A stretch of DNA of 56,289 bases from Poronia punctata (Eukaryota > Ascomycota > Sordariomycetes > Xylariales > Xylariaceae), in NCBI GenBank assembly GCA_022579005.1, contig MU401671.1, positions 1 through 56,289 on the forward strand, written 5' to 3'. The notes under the pieces were generated by a model, which was given only the letters and a program-made list of their open reading frames with translations, did not search any database and was not told the origin of the DNA. The stretch's first letter is position 1; each line of letters begins with the position of its first letter. Position numbers and translations under genes: made by a program. Positions 23,616 through 33,843 of this stretch are shown in pieces.

Positions 23616-24300
23616 ATGGGTTTCACCGGGCCAGGACTCTACGAGATCGTGCCTTACCAGGCACCCGACCTGAGTGCTAGCTCGTGGGAGGGCCTCATGT
23701 CCGCCGGGGCTCCGGTCAAGACCTAGTCAGTCTCCTCCTTTATATACATCATCGTTCATTACATTCGCCGTGACATAACAAGTAAAGTAACTAACATACT
23801 TGTCAGTGGCCGTGGTGACCGCTCCAACCCTAGCACCAACTCGCTCTGGTACGTGGCCCTCGCTAGCGGGTCTGGATCGTCAGCCGAGTATCTCATCATC
23901 AATGCCCGCAACGGATACTTCCTGACTGCCACTGGTAAGTATTGTTCACTATCATGTATGAATCATATGGATAAATTTGCCAATAATATATATACAGCCG
24001 ATCGACACGTCACCTCGACTCCTCAAATCTCCCCCACGGATAAGACTTCTCACTGGAAGATTACTTCCAACCCAAGCAATGGCTACGATACCTTTACGTG
24101 AGTGCTGCTCTCTCTCAACGTCTCAATTGTGTGTATGTTAAGTATGGTTGCTGATCAAAAATATCAGTGTGGACAACGCCGTCAAGTCTCGCGGTCAACT
24201 CAACGTCTCCGGTTCCTCCAGCAAGTCGGGCACTGATATCCTCTCTTGGCCGATTGAGAACGGAGATAACTCCAAGTGGTACTTTGACCGCCATGACTAA
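23616..24300 (+). CDS. Small beta-trefoil (ricin-B-like) lectin-fold protein
   Basis: Predicted exons are 23616-23725, 23807-23934, 23998-24097 and 24168-24300, giving 156 aa. All three introns are 63-81 nt with matching phases; the donors are GTCAGT, GTAAGT and GTGAGT. There is no signal peptide or membrane segment. Repeated short blocks of the kind GLYEIVPY, WYVALAS, HWKITSN and KWYFDR recur at roughly 40-50 residue spacing and end in Trp-containing strands, as in ricin-B-like beta-trefoils. Members bind sugars or serve as cytosolic defence or storage lectins; the ligand is unknown. The strong TATA box and CAA-rich leader suggest high expression. The in-frame extension upstream of the Met is polyglutamine and is taken as leader. 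The trefoil assignment is inferred from pattern, not search. Confidence 0.75.
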
Positions 24301-24890
24301 GAGTACAAGGGAGTCGGACAACACGGTTCGGTTCGAGTTAGCCAAGGAGAGGGAATGTTGAAGTGGAAGAAAAATAACACGAAAAAAAGGGGGAATTTAC
24401 CTAGGACTCAGCTGAGGAAAGGGGAAAATATGTAACCTTGATTTTGGGGGATATTCTTTTCTAGCTCACCTAGTCAATCATTACTCGTATTATCACCATC
24501 ATCTCGATTGAAACTATGCCGGATATCAGACCACAATGATAGAAAGTCTAAACCATAGGGCCAAGGTGTAAAGCGGCCCTGTCGACCACTTAACAGAATG
24601 ATCCTCCCCGACTTACCCTGCAATATTGGTTACATGCAACGATGAAAGCAGGCGCGATCGACGCGCCTTCTCATATTTTCATCTGATGTTCTAGAATTTT
24701 GTCATAGATGCATGTCGACGCACGTGATGCAAACCCATACCCAAAGAAAAATGGAAGGTAGGTACCTACTTACCTATCATCGGACGTACTTAGCTACATG
24801 TAACCTAGAAGATTCCAATCTATTCACTGGAACAAGGGCAAACTCAACATTGAAATTCCCGCGCGCAATTGCGTGACACTACCTTTCGCC
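24301..24890. other. Intergenic, lectin 3' region and sulfatase promoter
   Basis: About 590 bp lies between two same-strand genes. An AT-rich tail follows the lectin stop. A TAGGTACCTACTTACC cluster lies at about 24760-24775. No frame is supported. Confidence 0.5.
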
Positions 24891-27333
24891 ATGACCAGCC
24901 CATCATATAAACCCGGGACAACATGGCGTATCCTACGCCGAAAGCCGGTACTATTCGGTTGTGCCGTGGCAGTTGTAGCCGCCATCATGATTCCCATTGT
25001 CGTCGTCCTCGCTCACTTAGCGCTTAGTACTAGTACCACTACGGCTACGACCAAGCCGAATATCGTACTCATCATGACGGATGATCAGGACAGACGTCTG
25101 GGTTCTCTGACACACATGCCTATTCTCCAGCGAGAGATGGTTTCTAAAGGGGTTGATTTCACGAATCATTATACGAATCAGGCTTTGTGCTGTCCTAGCC
25201 GGTCTACGTTGTTACGGGGGCAGACTGTTCGTGAGTTACTTGGCGTGTTTTTTCTTCTTCTTCTTCTTCTTCTGATGGTTATGATACTTGGTGCTAATAC
25301 CGGCGACAAGATAATACAAACTTGACCAATGTGGTTCAACCTGGGTATAGTACCACGGAAATACGAGACTGTCCTTGATGGCTGCCACTAACCATGACCA
25401 AAGAGGATCATATAATAAATGGGTTCAATCTGGACAAGATAAAGACTACCTCCCCCACTGGTTATCTGCTGCTGGTTATAGAACTGAATGTAAGTCGAAG
25501 ATGTAAAGTCGACATTATTGTGGTTGTGGTTAACATGCGCGCGTAGATATTGGCAAGATTATGAATGGATATGGTATATCGAACTATGAGGTCAAGGCAA
25601 AAGGTTGGGATTGGAGTGATCTCCTCGTGCGTTTTACGTTTCGTGACTTGGTGGGTAGAAGAAGCTCATGAATTCCAGGTTGAGCCTTATATCGACGATT
25701 ATAATCTTCCTGTCATGTCACAGAATGGTAGGCAAACAACGATGGCGAAAAGCCAGGAGGTATAGGCATGCTAAAGTTTTATCATGTCTCTAGGGGAGCT
25801 TCCGGTGCACTATAAAGGTTTCCACCAGACAGATGTCATTCGTATCAAGGCGTGGGTAACTGTCCAATACCTGTAGGTCGGGTGTGCAAGCTGACCATCG
25901 ATAGTCTGAACCGTCTTCGCAACTTGACAAGCCAGTCTACTCCATTCTTCCTAGCAATAGCGCCTTTCGCGCCCCATGTAGCCTTCCGGCAGGATAAACC
26001 AACTCATAGGTACGAGTGATGAAACTTGTTAAACAATATGTAATTGACATCAACATCTACAGACCAATTCCTTTGAAGCGGCATCTGGAAGATTTTCCTG
26101 ATGTCAAGGCTCCCAGGACCACAAACTTCAACCCGCCAGACAAGTACCAAAAGAATGCAGGAGGTTGGGTGAAGGATCTCCTGCCGATGGATGACGAAGC
26201 CATCGACTTTGCTGATTTCGTCTACCGAACTCGCCTCCAAGCGCTGGCCGGTGTTGACGAGATCATCGCAGGCGTAGTGGAAGTACTTGAGAATAGCGGC
26301 ACCATTAACAATACGTACAGTAAGCTTCAAGAGACATTATATAGCCTATCGCCTAGATTCGAAACTGAAACATGTGTGTACAGTCATCTTCACTTCAGAC
26401 AACGGATATCATCTAGGTCAGCACCGGATGCCGGCGGGGAAGTCCCTTTTCTACAACGAAGACACCAACATACCCTTCATCGTGCGGGGCCCCGGCGTCC
26501 CGGTAAACGTGACATCAGATATCCCAAGTCTGCATATCGATCTAGCGCCCACATTCCTAGAAATAGCTGGCGTATCCGAGAAAGACTTTCCCCAATTCTT
26601 CGACGGGCGCAGTGTACTCGCGCAGTGGCAGGACCCAATGTCTGTAACAGCAGCGGGTACAGCCGCCGGACACGGAAACAGTAAGGAGAGCATCAACATC
26701 GAGTATTGGGGGCGAGCAGGTATCGAGGCGCCGAGCGCAGGAAAGCTGGGCTCGCCTTTCGACGACACGACATACAAGACGATTCGCCTCGTCGGTACGA
26801 AGCAAAGCTGGGTCTATACGGTATGGTGCTCTGGAGACAAAGAGCTGTACGACACAGCGGCAGACCCTTATGAGCTCGTGAACCTTGCCCACGACAAGAC
26901 CCATGCGCGTTTGATCGCGCGTCTCAATTCCCTTCTCATGGTGACCAAATCCTGCGAGCAGAACAGCTGTCGAGATCCCTGGTCACTGCTCAAGCCAGGG
27001 GCTGCAGGGCAAGCGTTGATGTCGCTCACCGACGCCATGGACGAGGCACACGATAATTTCTTTGCCGACTTTGCTAAAGTGTCATTCAATACCTGCCTTG
27101 CCGTACAGTCGGACGCGAATGAGGAGCCTCATTTCCCGCCGCTTACAGACCGGGCCGGGGGCGGACTAGGCAGAGCCTACCGGAATACAACCCATGCCAT
27201 CAAGCCCGCTGGTGGCATCAGGGCCTTTTCCACGGCCGAATATCATGGCACTGTGGCTCAACGCCATGCCACGGTGGCGAATCTCACGGCAGTTGCACAC
27301 TTTCTCACAGAGGAGGAGTTGGCTGCGAGGTAA
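24891..27333 (+). CDS. Membrane-anchored type I sulfatase (arylsulfatase family)
   Basis: Predicted exons are 24891-25230, 25311-25344, 25404-25499 trimmed to 25404-25489, 25547-25626, 25679-25727, 25794-25855, 25891-26009, 26063-26319 and 26384-27333, about 658 aa. A single N-terminal membrane segment (about residues 20-46) follows a basic RRKP, so a type II topology with the enzyme outside is likely. The metal-site motif NIVLIMTDDQD (57-67) and the formylglycine motif C-C-P-S-R (Cys100) followed by STLLRG are intact. SDNGYHLGQHRM, with the later catalytic Lys of PAGKS, is also present. It should hydrolyse sulfate esters of aryl compounds or glycans after Cys conversion. Intron 25856-25890 is only 35 nt (41 if a GC donor is used), unusually short. 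The start is the ATG after a GTG-initiated open frame. Confidence 0.85.
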
Positions 27334-28119
27334 CTGTTCTCATGAGTCAGGTAGCTCAACAGATATGCGATTTCCACGTGGAGGTAATACAGAATAGCTG
27401 AGAATGTTCGGGACCGGGTTGATATGTATAAGACGATCGACCGGATAAGGTAAGCAACTCTACCTACCTAGATAGTAGAGAGTCTGAGACGTCAGTCAAG
27501 CTTTTGGCAAATGCACGACATATGTAAGAAATCGTTCAACCACCAATAAAACAAGCTTTTTCCATCTTTGCCGTCGTGATATAATTGCCTGATAGGTACC
27601 TGCATGTGGCCATGTGGTGTGGATATCGTCTTGGAAAGAAAGTTTAGCGGTCCCACAATACAGAATAGACGAGAAATTGAGGCAACGTTTCAAGCGGCGC
27701 CGCCGACGTCTTCTCTGCCCTGCCCTGCCCAGAAATTTCCCAAAAAAGGGACTGCAGCCATTGTCTTAAGAGATAGATGGCGTCAGCCTAGACTTGGAAT
27801 AATATGTGAATGGCGAGTTTCAAATCAGGTATAGATATCTCTTTTTTTTCTTCTTGTTTCTTACAAGTAGGTACAGAGTCCTTAATAATAATAACTTGCC
27901 ATTCTCGCCACCTGCCTACTCGGCTCACTCGGGATTTGATTTGATTTGCCCTTACTTTACTATACTATTACTACAAGCACACCTGCCATATAAGGCTAAC
28001 TAACATAGGTACCTAACCTACCTACCTACATACACAGCAAAAAGGAATGAGAGACAAAAATATACAGGGGAAAATAAAATAAAAACAACCATAAAAAGGG
28101 GGGGAAAAAGAAAAAAAAT
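27334..28119. other. Intergenic, no gene seen
   Basis: This region runs from the sulfatase stop to the initiator tRNA. It has repeated ACCT/TACC tetranucleotides near 28000-28030 and a G run at 28098-28104. No frame has family features. Confidence 0.5.
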
Positions 28120-28191
28120 TAGCTAGCGATTGTTTCGATCAATCGACCTCCGGGTTATGAGCCCGGCGCTCTTCCACTGAGCTAGCTAGCT
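28120..28191 (-). tRNA. Initiator tRNA-Met(CAU)
   Basis: On the minus strand the acceptor stem AGCTAGC/GCTAGCT closes with A1:U72. The D stem is GCTC/GAGC and the anticodon loop is CTCATAA between CCGGG and CCCGG (three G:C pairs). The T loop reads ATCGAAA, with A54 and A60, between GATTG and CAATC. A1:U72, the G:C pairs and the A54/A60 loop are hallmarks of eukaryotic initiator tRNA. A T8 tract follows on the minus strand (plus-strand A run before 28119), a Pol III terminator. There is no intron. The upstream GCTAGCTAGC repetition blurs the 5' end by eye, but stem pairing fixes it. Confidence 0.92.
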
Positions 28192-29523
28192 AGCTAGGTT
28201 TGTTTGATTCATGTCTCATGTCATGTTGAGTAAGTATAAGTATAGGTATAAGTAGGGTGTGGGGAATGATCTATAAGGTAAGGTAGGTAGCTTGGCTTGC
28301 TAAATTGAATTGACAGGCAGGCAGGCTTGAGAAGAGAAGGGACGATCCATAGCAGGTACTTAGGTAGTTGTATATATAAAGCTTGGAATGGATGGATGGG
28401 TTTAATGTGTTAAGTTAGGTTCCCTATTCCTCGTGGGTGTGTGAGGTACGCGGCTGCTGCATGCAGTGATTTTTATCAAGTAAGGTAACTGCACCTAAGT
28501 CTGTGCTGATATCTCTCTCTCTCTCTCTGTACAGGTATTTCCGCGGGTAAAATACCTACCATACCGAAACAAACGCTGGGTAAGGAACGGCAAAGCCGGC
28601 CCGGCTTTTCTGGTGTTGACTTCCCGTTACTTTCGGCCCTTGTGCTTTCGTCTGTGAAGCTGTCATGGCTTGCAAATCGGTACACGAGCGGGTGAACTTG
28701 AGCTTGAGCTTGAGCTTGCGTCAAGGATTTCCGACCGGCCATGAGTGAGTCATCCAGACTGGTCCTGTCCTGTCCTTGTCAAAAGGTCAAACTGCCCGGA
28801 GGAGAGCGAGAGCTGTCAGGTGTTTTCGCCACGCATTTTTTTGACGTCCACGTTTCTTATTAAAACTTGCTCCTTTACTAGCTTATGGAATGAAGGGACA
28901 GGAAAAGAAGTAATCCGGTCCAGGTCCATCTTCCCGGTGAAAGAAGGACGAATGATGATAAAGTCGAGATTAGATAATATCTGGAGTTTTTTTGGTAAAC
29001 GAGTCAGCAATTGTTTTTGTGTTACACGTCCCCCCCCCCTTTTTTCTGACTACAAATACGAGAAATAGGGTATATCCGTGTGTTTTTTTTACACGATTTA
29101 TAAACAATCATCTTATCAGGAACAACAACACACTGGTAGGAATACTATTCCCAACATAACACGTATAGAAGAGAGAAAAGAAGGAAACGGAAAAAAGAGG
29201 AAGACACCGGTTTTTTTTATATATCTCAAAGTTAGTACGAAGACAATTCGTCTTCATACATTACCACCAAGATAATAATCCACCAGGGAACAGGGCATAG
29301 AGAGCTATATTCAGTAGGTAACCTAGGTAAGGTACCTTATTTCTATATACAGGGTCCTTTTGAAAAACCTCCGGGGCTAGACCCATCAAGTCGCAGGGTT
29401 GATAAGATATATACATCCAAAAAATAAAATAAATAAAAGAAAGATGACCATTTTTCTTTTCATCTTCGACAAGGATAGAAAGGGAAAAAAATGGAAGGAC
29501 CCTTCATGGGCCCGCCGACCAAC
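28192..29523. other. Intergenic, no gene seen
   Basis: This 1.3 kb holds a CT microsatellite (about 28512-28527), a GAGCTT hexamer repeat near 28697-28718 and C and T homopolymers near 29030-29045. No supportable frame is present. Confidence 0.5.
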
Positions 29524-30252
29524 TTACGCATAGAATCTTCGGAAAGCACGCTTAGACTTGGGCTTAGCAGCAGTAGCAGCAGCAGCAGAGTTGGCGACTT
29601 CACCAGTACTGGCGACGACGACCTCGCCGAAAGGATACTTGATATCGTAGACCGGCTGGTCCGTCAAGGCAACAGTGGAGCCCAGCTGGTGAGGGCAAGT
29701 GGCCTGGTTGGCAGCTGGCCAGTCGAGGTCGCAGACCTCGTTGTAACCCCAGTGGCAGACGGGGTCGACGATGTTATACAGGACGTAGTTATTGGCGACC
29801 CAGCTGTCGGGCTGGTTGAGACATTCGGCCAGGAAGCCCATGCTGTTGGCGCCGCTCAGGGGCATCTTGTTCCCGTCGGTGTGGAACAGATCGGCGCATT
29901 CCGAAGGGTCCAACACCTCGTAGTCCATGTCTACCCCGCCGCCGGCCGTCGGCTCCTCCGTGGCCGACTTGCCCGTCACCAGCATGTTCCACGTGTCGTA
30001 GCTGACGTCGTGGGCGCCGCCCGAGGTGTCGATGCGCAGGATGTTGAGAGATCGGCCCTCGTGGCTCAGCCTGATGCAGAAGTTGTTGCAGTCTACGGCG
30101 CCGGGCCAGTACGCCACGCGGTTGGTGTCGATCTTGCATCCCAACACGCCCACGGAAGATGAGTACGAGTCGTGAGGGGTGACGGATACGGTCTCGGCCG
30201 AAGCAACGGCTGCCAGGAATGACAGGGCTGCTGCGTAAGTGGTGAAACCCAT
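29524..30252 (-). CDS. Secreted cysteine-rich protein (possible double-psi beta-barrel-like fold)
   Basis: An intronless frame encodes 242 aa. A signal peptide occupies about residues 1-19 (hydrophobic core LSFLAAV, cleavage ASA/ET). The mature part has eight cysteines, allowing four disulfides, and no membrane anchor. The block SGGAHDVSYDTWNMLVTGKS is a landmark I associate with a conserved fungal family of secreted proteins of unknown function. The preceding VDCNNFCIRL...RSLNILRID strand pattern resembles double-psi barrel proteins; this fold call is tentative. The tail PKSKRAFRRF is basic and has a dibasic KR, a possible Kex2 site. It could act at the wall or as an effector-like apoplastic protein. 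Confidence 0.72.
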   Translation of the reverse strand: MGFTTYAAALSFLAAVASAETVSVTPHDSYSSSVGVLGCKIDTNRVAYWPGAVDCNNFCIRLSHEGRSLNILRIDTSGGAHDVSYDTWNMLVTGKSATEEPTAGGGVDMDYEVLDPSECADLFHTDGNKMPLSGANSMGFLAECLNQPDSWVANNYVLYNIVDPVCHWGYNEVCDLDWPAANQATCPHQLGSTVALTDQPVYDIKYPFGEVVVASTGEVANSAAAATAAKPKSKRAFRRFYA

Positions 30253-30608
30253 GTCGAAAGGAAAAGAAGTTGAAATTCAAATGTCAATAAAAAGGAATGT
30301 GACGAAAAGATAAAAGACTGATGAAGATCAGAAAAAAAGGAGTGACTGACGATGGCCTCGAAAAGATAGTTGATGATGATGATGATGGAAGTGAATGAAC
30401 TTATGAAAACGAAGGAAAAAATGAAAACAAAACCTGCGACTTGACCATGAACTTATACCATTTGCTCAACTAGGAACGAAACGAATGTGTTAGCATGAGG
30501 CATATGAAGAATGCCAAACACGCAAAAGAGAAAGCGAGGCGAAGCGAGGCAACGGCGACTTCGTCGTTGGCTCTACGGGCATGTAGTTCTGGCCGTTCTA
30601 TTATTATT
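30253..30608. other. Promoter of the secreted-protein gene and flank of the MITE
   Basis: This holds the minus-strand gene's leader, with a GAT microsatellite at about 30373-30386, then unremarkable sequence up to the element's target duplication at 30603-30608. Confidence 0.5.
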
Positions 30609-31318
30609 AGAGAATTGTTAGGGGGGCACCCATCTAGCGTACTTTTCCCAGGCACCCACCCCACTTTCGGTCGCGACAGCTGGCAGCCAGGAAGTGGATT
30701 CTGTGACCCGCCCACCCACTTTCCTAGCAATGTACACAGGACTTTTCTCTTCCAAACCATCTCTACCTACACCTATTCGGATACAGACCCACCCTTTAAT
30801 CCACCCTTTAATCCACCCTTCAATCCGCCCTTCAATCCGCCCTTTAATCCACCCTTCAATCCGCCCTTCAATCTATAAAAGCGAAAGTGTAGGGGTGAGG
30901 GTGAAGGTGGGAGGGTAAAGGTGGGAATGCAAAGGTAGGTGAAATAGGCCTGGGAATTGCAGGGGTGGAGAATAGTAGCGGCAGAAAAATTTTGTGCGGT
31001 GAGAAACGGCAGTATGCACTAGCAAATGCGGTATGTACGCAAAAGTGAGGCTTGAAACAATCAGTAATTGCGTTGAAAATAGGTAATTTGTAGTGTTGAA
31101 AACATAGAGTAATTAGGTCTGGAAATTGCGGGTGGGGGTGGGGGGGGGGGGGGGAAGGTAGGTCTGATAGCATTGAAGACAAAAGTTCTGTGTACATTGC
31201 TAGGAAATTGGGTAGGTGGGCCACAGAATCCACTTCTTGTCTGCCAGCTGAGCGACATAAAAGTGGGGTGGGTGCCTAGGCAATTCACGCTAGATGGGTG
31301 CCCCCCTAACAACTCTCT
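30609..31318. mobile_element. MITE-like non-autonomous DNA transposon with ~144-bp inverted repeats
   Basis: Bases 30609-30752 match the reverse complement of about 31175-31318 without a large gap, roughly four in five bases by eye. Both ends start AGAGA(A/G)TTGTTAGGGGGG. The direct repeat ATTATT flanks the element at 30603-30608 and 31319-31324, a plausible target duplication. The 710-bp element has no transposase frame. Its interior carries a 12-bp minisatellite and two related GG(C/T)CTGG(G/A)AATTGC segments at about 30948 and 31116. The long frames crossing the ends come from the inverted repeat itself. Family is uncertain; the C/G-run ends do not match one I can name. Confidence 0.8.
30789..30872. 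repeat. Seven-copy 12-bp minisatellite
   Basis: Seven consecutive 12-nt units of the form CC(A/G)CCCTT(T/C)AAT lie inside the MITE, differing only at two positions. In one frame they spell a Pro-Phe-Asn-Pro repeat, but nothing suggests this is translated. Confidence 0.9.
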
Positions 31319-32346
31319 ATTATTACTGCCATCGCGAAATTTTGAAAAAAGGAGATGATGAGTTGCCTGTTACGGCCTAGCGTGACAGGACCCTGGAATT
31401 CATTCCAGGGAAAAGAGTGACAATGTCTGCAAAGTCTAAAAAGGTGGGGGGGGGGGGGGGGGGATCGTGCTGCAAGTCAACGAACACCATGTTGTACAGC
31501 TTCCGTACCTAGCGCCCTGTAACTGTAGCGCACGTTCCAGCAGTTAGAGTCGCAGATATTCTCTACTCGTACGTTGGTTCCAACTTCCTGGTACGACCAC
31601 ATAAAGTTTCGTACCTGCATTTCTTACGCTGCAAGGAACACAGACAAAGTACCTACCTTACCCGGCAATATCTGGCAATATCTTCCATCTCTACCTACCT
31701 AAAGAGACAGGATCGGTCAGCATCATGCTATGTTACATGGAATTCTTACTTACATGAAAAGACCAACTACGCTAGCCTGATATCAGGCAAAGAATCCCAA
31801 AATACCAATACTACCTACCCAGGTAGGTAGGTAGAAAGACATAAATCATAATAATGCCTGGCCAGATCTGACTATCCGCCATATTTCAACGGCCTAATAT
31901 CGGCTTCTAGAACTTGAATTTTCAATTTCACACCTGACCACGTGGGCTGCAACATCACATCAGCATCACTAGCATCGATATCAAGCGTGGAACCAGCGAC
32001 CGGAACCTGTAAAGACCAATGAAAGATAGAACAGACATGTGTGATCTCATTAGGATAAGATAAAAGTTTCTATGGATCTAAGCATGTGTGCGTATTGTCC
32101 ATGACAAAAACAGTGAGTAACTAAGTACCCAACTCCTACTCGTATGCCCAAAATCATATTGAACGAGAAACGCCTGAGCTCTTCTAAACAGACTAGCCAA
32201 AAGGAATATTGTTCGTGGGATATCATCAATTCGTCCAATCCAAGTTTCAGATCCACCGAGGTGGATGGGTGGGGGTTTCACTTTTTACGACGGTAGGTGC
32301 GCCGCTTGTCCGGAAATCAAAAGAAAAGGCGCCGCCAAGGTTCCGC
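31319..32346. other. Intergenic, no gene seen
   Basis: It contains a long G homopolymer near 31446-31463 and a TAGG repeat at about 31821-31834. No supported frame is present. It includes the 3' region of the HAD gene. Confidence 0.5.
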
Positions 32347-33843
32347 TTAATAAATGGCAGCCGCATCCGCCTTGGAGCCGTGTAGTACAGGATTGACCGT
32401 CTCGTCAAAGTGCATCTTGAAGTCGTCGCCAAGCTCCTTTCGCAACGCAGTCTTGACTGCTTCCAAGACGTTGTTGAAAACGCCAAAGTTGGCGGGGTTG
32501 TTCTCGTCATTGTCACCACCTTGGAAGACGCCAGTGCGTACCAGGCAGGTGTTCCACCCGTACATGTTACCACCGACGATATCCGATGCAGGGTTGTCGC
32601 CCACCATGTAAATGTTCTGGGGGAGCTTCTCCTCGCCGTGGATCTCCTCCATCCAGGAAGCCATCACCTCGTCTGCGTACTTGTATGTCGCCAATTCAGG
32701 CTTGCCATACACCACACGCTCCAGGTCGACACCAGTCATCGCCTTGTACATAGCTTCTAGGCCGATGCGGAAGGCACCCTGCGACATGCGAGGCGACCAG
32801 TGCTCCGTGGGGCAAAGCACATCGCCCTGGGAAAAGTAGATGGGTATCCGCTGCGAGACGGGGTCTTTGGCCTTGGTCTTGAGCCGGCCATTCTCGGAGA
32901 GCAACAGGTCCATGATGATTTGGATGTCAGTCGCATAATCTCTCGAATCAGAGAAGACGAGGATGGCGTCAATGTTGCACTTGCTGAAATCACGGGGCCG
33001 CGACATTGCCTTCTCGTACTCGGTGAATTCACGATAGGGGGCGATGCTGGGATCCCAGGCAACAATGTCGTTGGGTACGACGACATCCTTGAATCCGTAT
33101 TGCTCGGCGACTTCGCGGCATCGGTAACCGACACCGCCAACGACGAGGACAGTGTTGTAATAGGAAGCCAGAGCGCTCATGGGGGTGTGAGACTGGATAA
33201 ACTGGTCCGTGCTCACGGGATTGCCCAAGATTCTGGTGAGCTGTTCACAGCGAGCCTTCTCGGGCTTGCCGCTTCCGTTGGTAAGGAAGATGTGGGGGAT
33301 CTTGATGCCAAGCTCGTTGTCACCATTTAGAATCTCGAGTGCACGCTTGCCTTCGGGGATGAGGAGATCACCGTGGACGAGGACACCGTCGATATCGAAA
33401 GCAAAGGCCATGTTCTTAGCCTTTTGCACCTTCTTTGCCTCGACCGTCTGGATCTGGCTGGCCAAGATCTCGCGGGTAGGTTGGATCGGGGGCATACCCG
33501 GTCTTGTCTTGCGACCGTCGTTGTCATCGGCATGATGGACGGATGAAAGTCTGGACCGTCTCTTGGAGCGTGGGATGGGTAGAGAAGCACCGAACGAGTT
33601 ACGAGAACCCCTCCGGTCCTTTTGGGATGGTGACATGCTCAGGTTATGCATATACTTGGCAGCTTCCGAGATGGATGATCGGGTCGCTGGTACCTCAATC
33701 GGACCGTCCCCATGCTCACCCGGGATCATGAGGTGCGGCTCGTTAGAGTTTGCAATATTGCCGTTGCCGTTGCCATTACCCTGGGCCTGGCTAGGGCTAG
33801 TGGGCGCCTGGACGCCAAAATCGACTTCGTTAAACATGGGCAT
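32347..33843 (-). CDS. HAD-superfamily class IIA hydrolase, CECR5 / yeast YKR070W type
   Basis: An intronless frame encodes 498 aa. Residues 1 to about 140 are a low-complexity Ser/Gln/Gly/Arg-rich extension. The HAD core begins at FDIDGVLVHG (nucleophile Asp150 and Asp152). Motif II is FLTNGSG, the CECR5-type KPE appears in VVYGKPELATYKYA, and motif IV is GDNPASDIVGGN. The class IIA cap lies between motifs II and III. Family members are putative phosphatases, often mitochondrial; the substrate is not established. The N-terminal region is not a classic presequence, so location is uncertain. The start MPMFNE is the first ATG of the frame. Confidence 0.88.
   Translation of the reverse strand: MPMFNEVDFGVQAPTSPSQAQGNGNGNGNIANSNEPHLMIPGEHGDGPIEVPATRSSISEAAKYMHNLSMSPSQKDRRGSRNSFGASLPIPRSKRRSRLSSVHHADDNDGRKTRPGMPPIQPTREILASQIQTVEAKKVQKAKNMAFAFDIDGVLVHGDLLIPEGKRALEILNGDNELGIKIPHIFLTNGSGKPEKARCEQLTRILGNPVSTDQFIQSHTPMSALASYYNTVLVVGGVGYRCREVAEQYGFKDVVVPNDIVAWDPSIAPYREFTEYEKAMSRPRDFSKCNIDAILVFSDSRDYATDIQIIMDLLLSENGRLKTKAKDPVSQRIPIYFSQGDVLCPTEHWSPRMSQGAFRIGLEAMYKAMTGVDLERVVYGKPELATYKYADEVMASWMEEIHGEEKLPQNIYMVGDNPASDIVGGNMYGWNTCLVRTGVFQGGDNDENNPANFGVFNNVLEAVKTALRKELGDDFKMHFDETVNPVLHGSKADAAAIY

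Noticed and set aside
29491..30162. 223-aa plus-strand frame opposite the secreted-protein gene
   Set aside because: It is the antisense shadow of a GC-rich coding exon; the minus-strand reading has a signal peptide and conserved blocks.
30495..30878. 127-aa plus-strand frame ending in a Pro-Phe-Asn-Pro repeat
   Set aside because: It runs through the MITE end and minisatellite, and the opposite end of the element gives a similar frame, so it reflects the inverted repeat rather than a gene.
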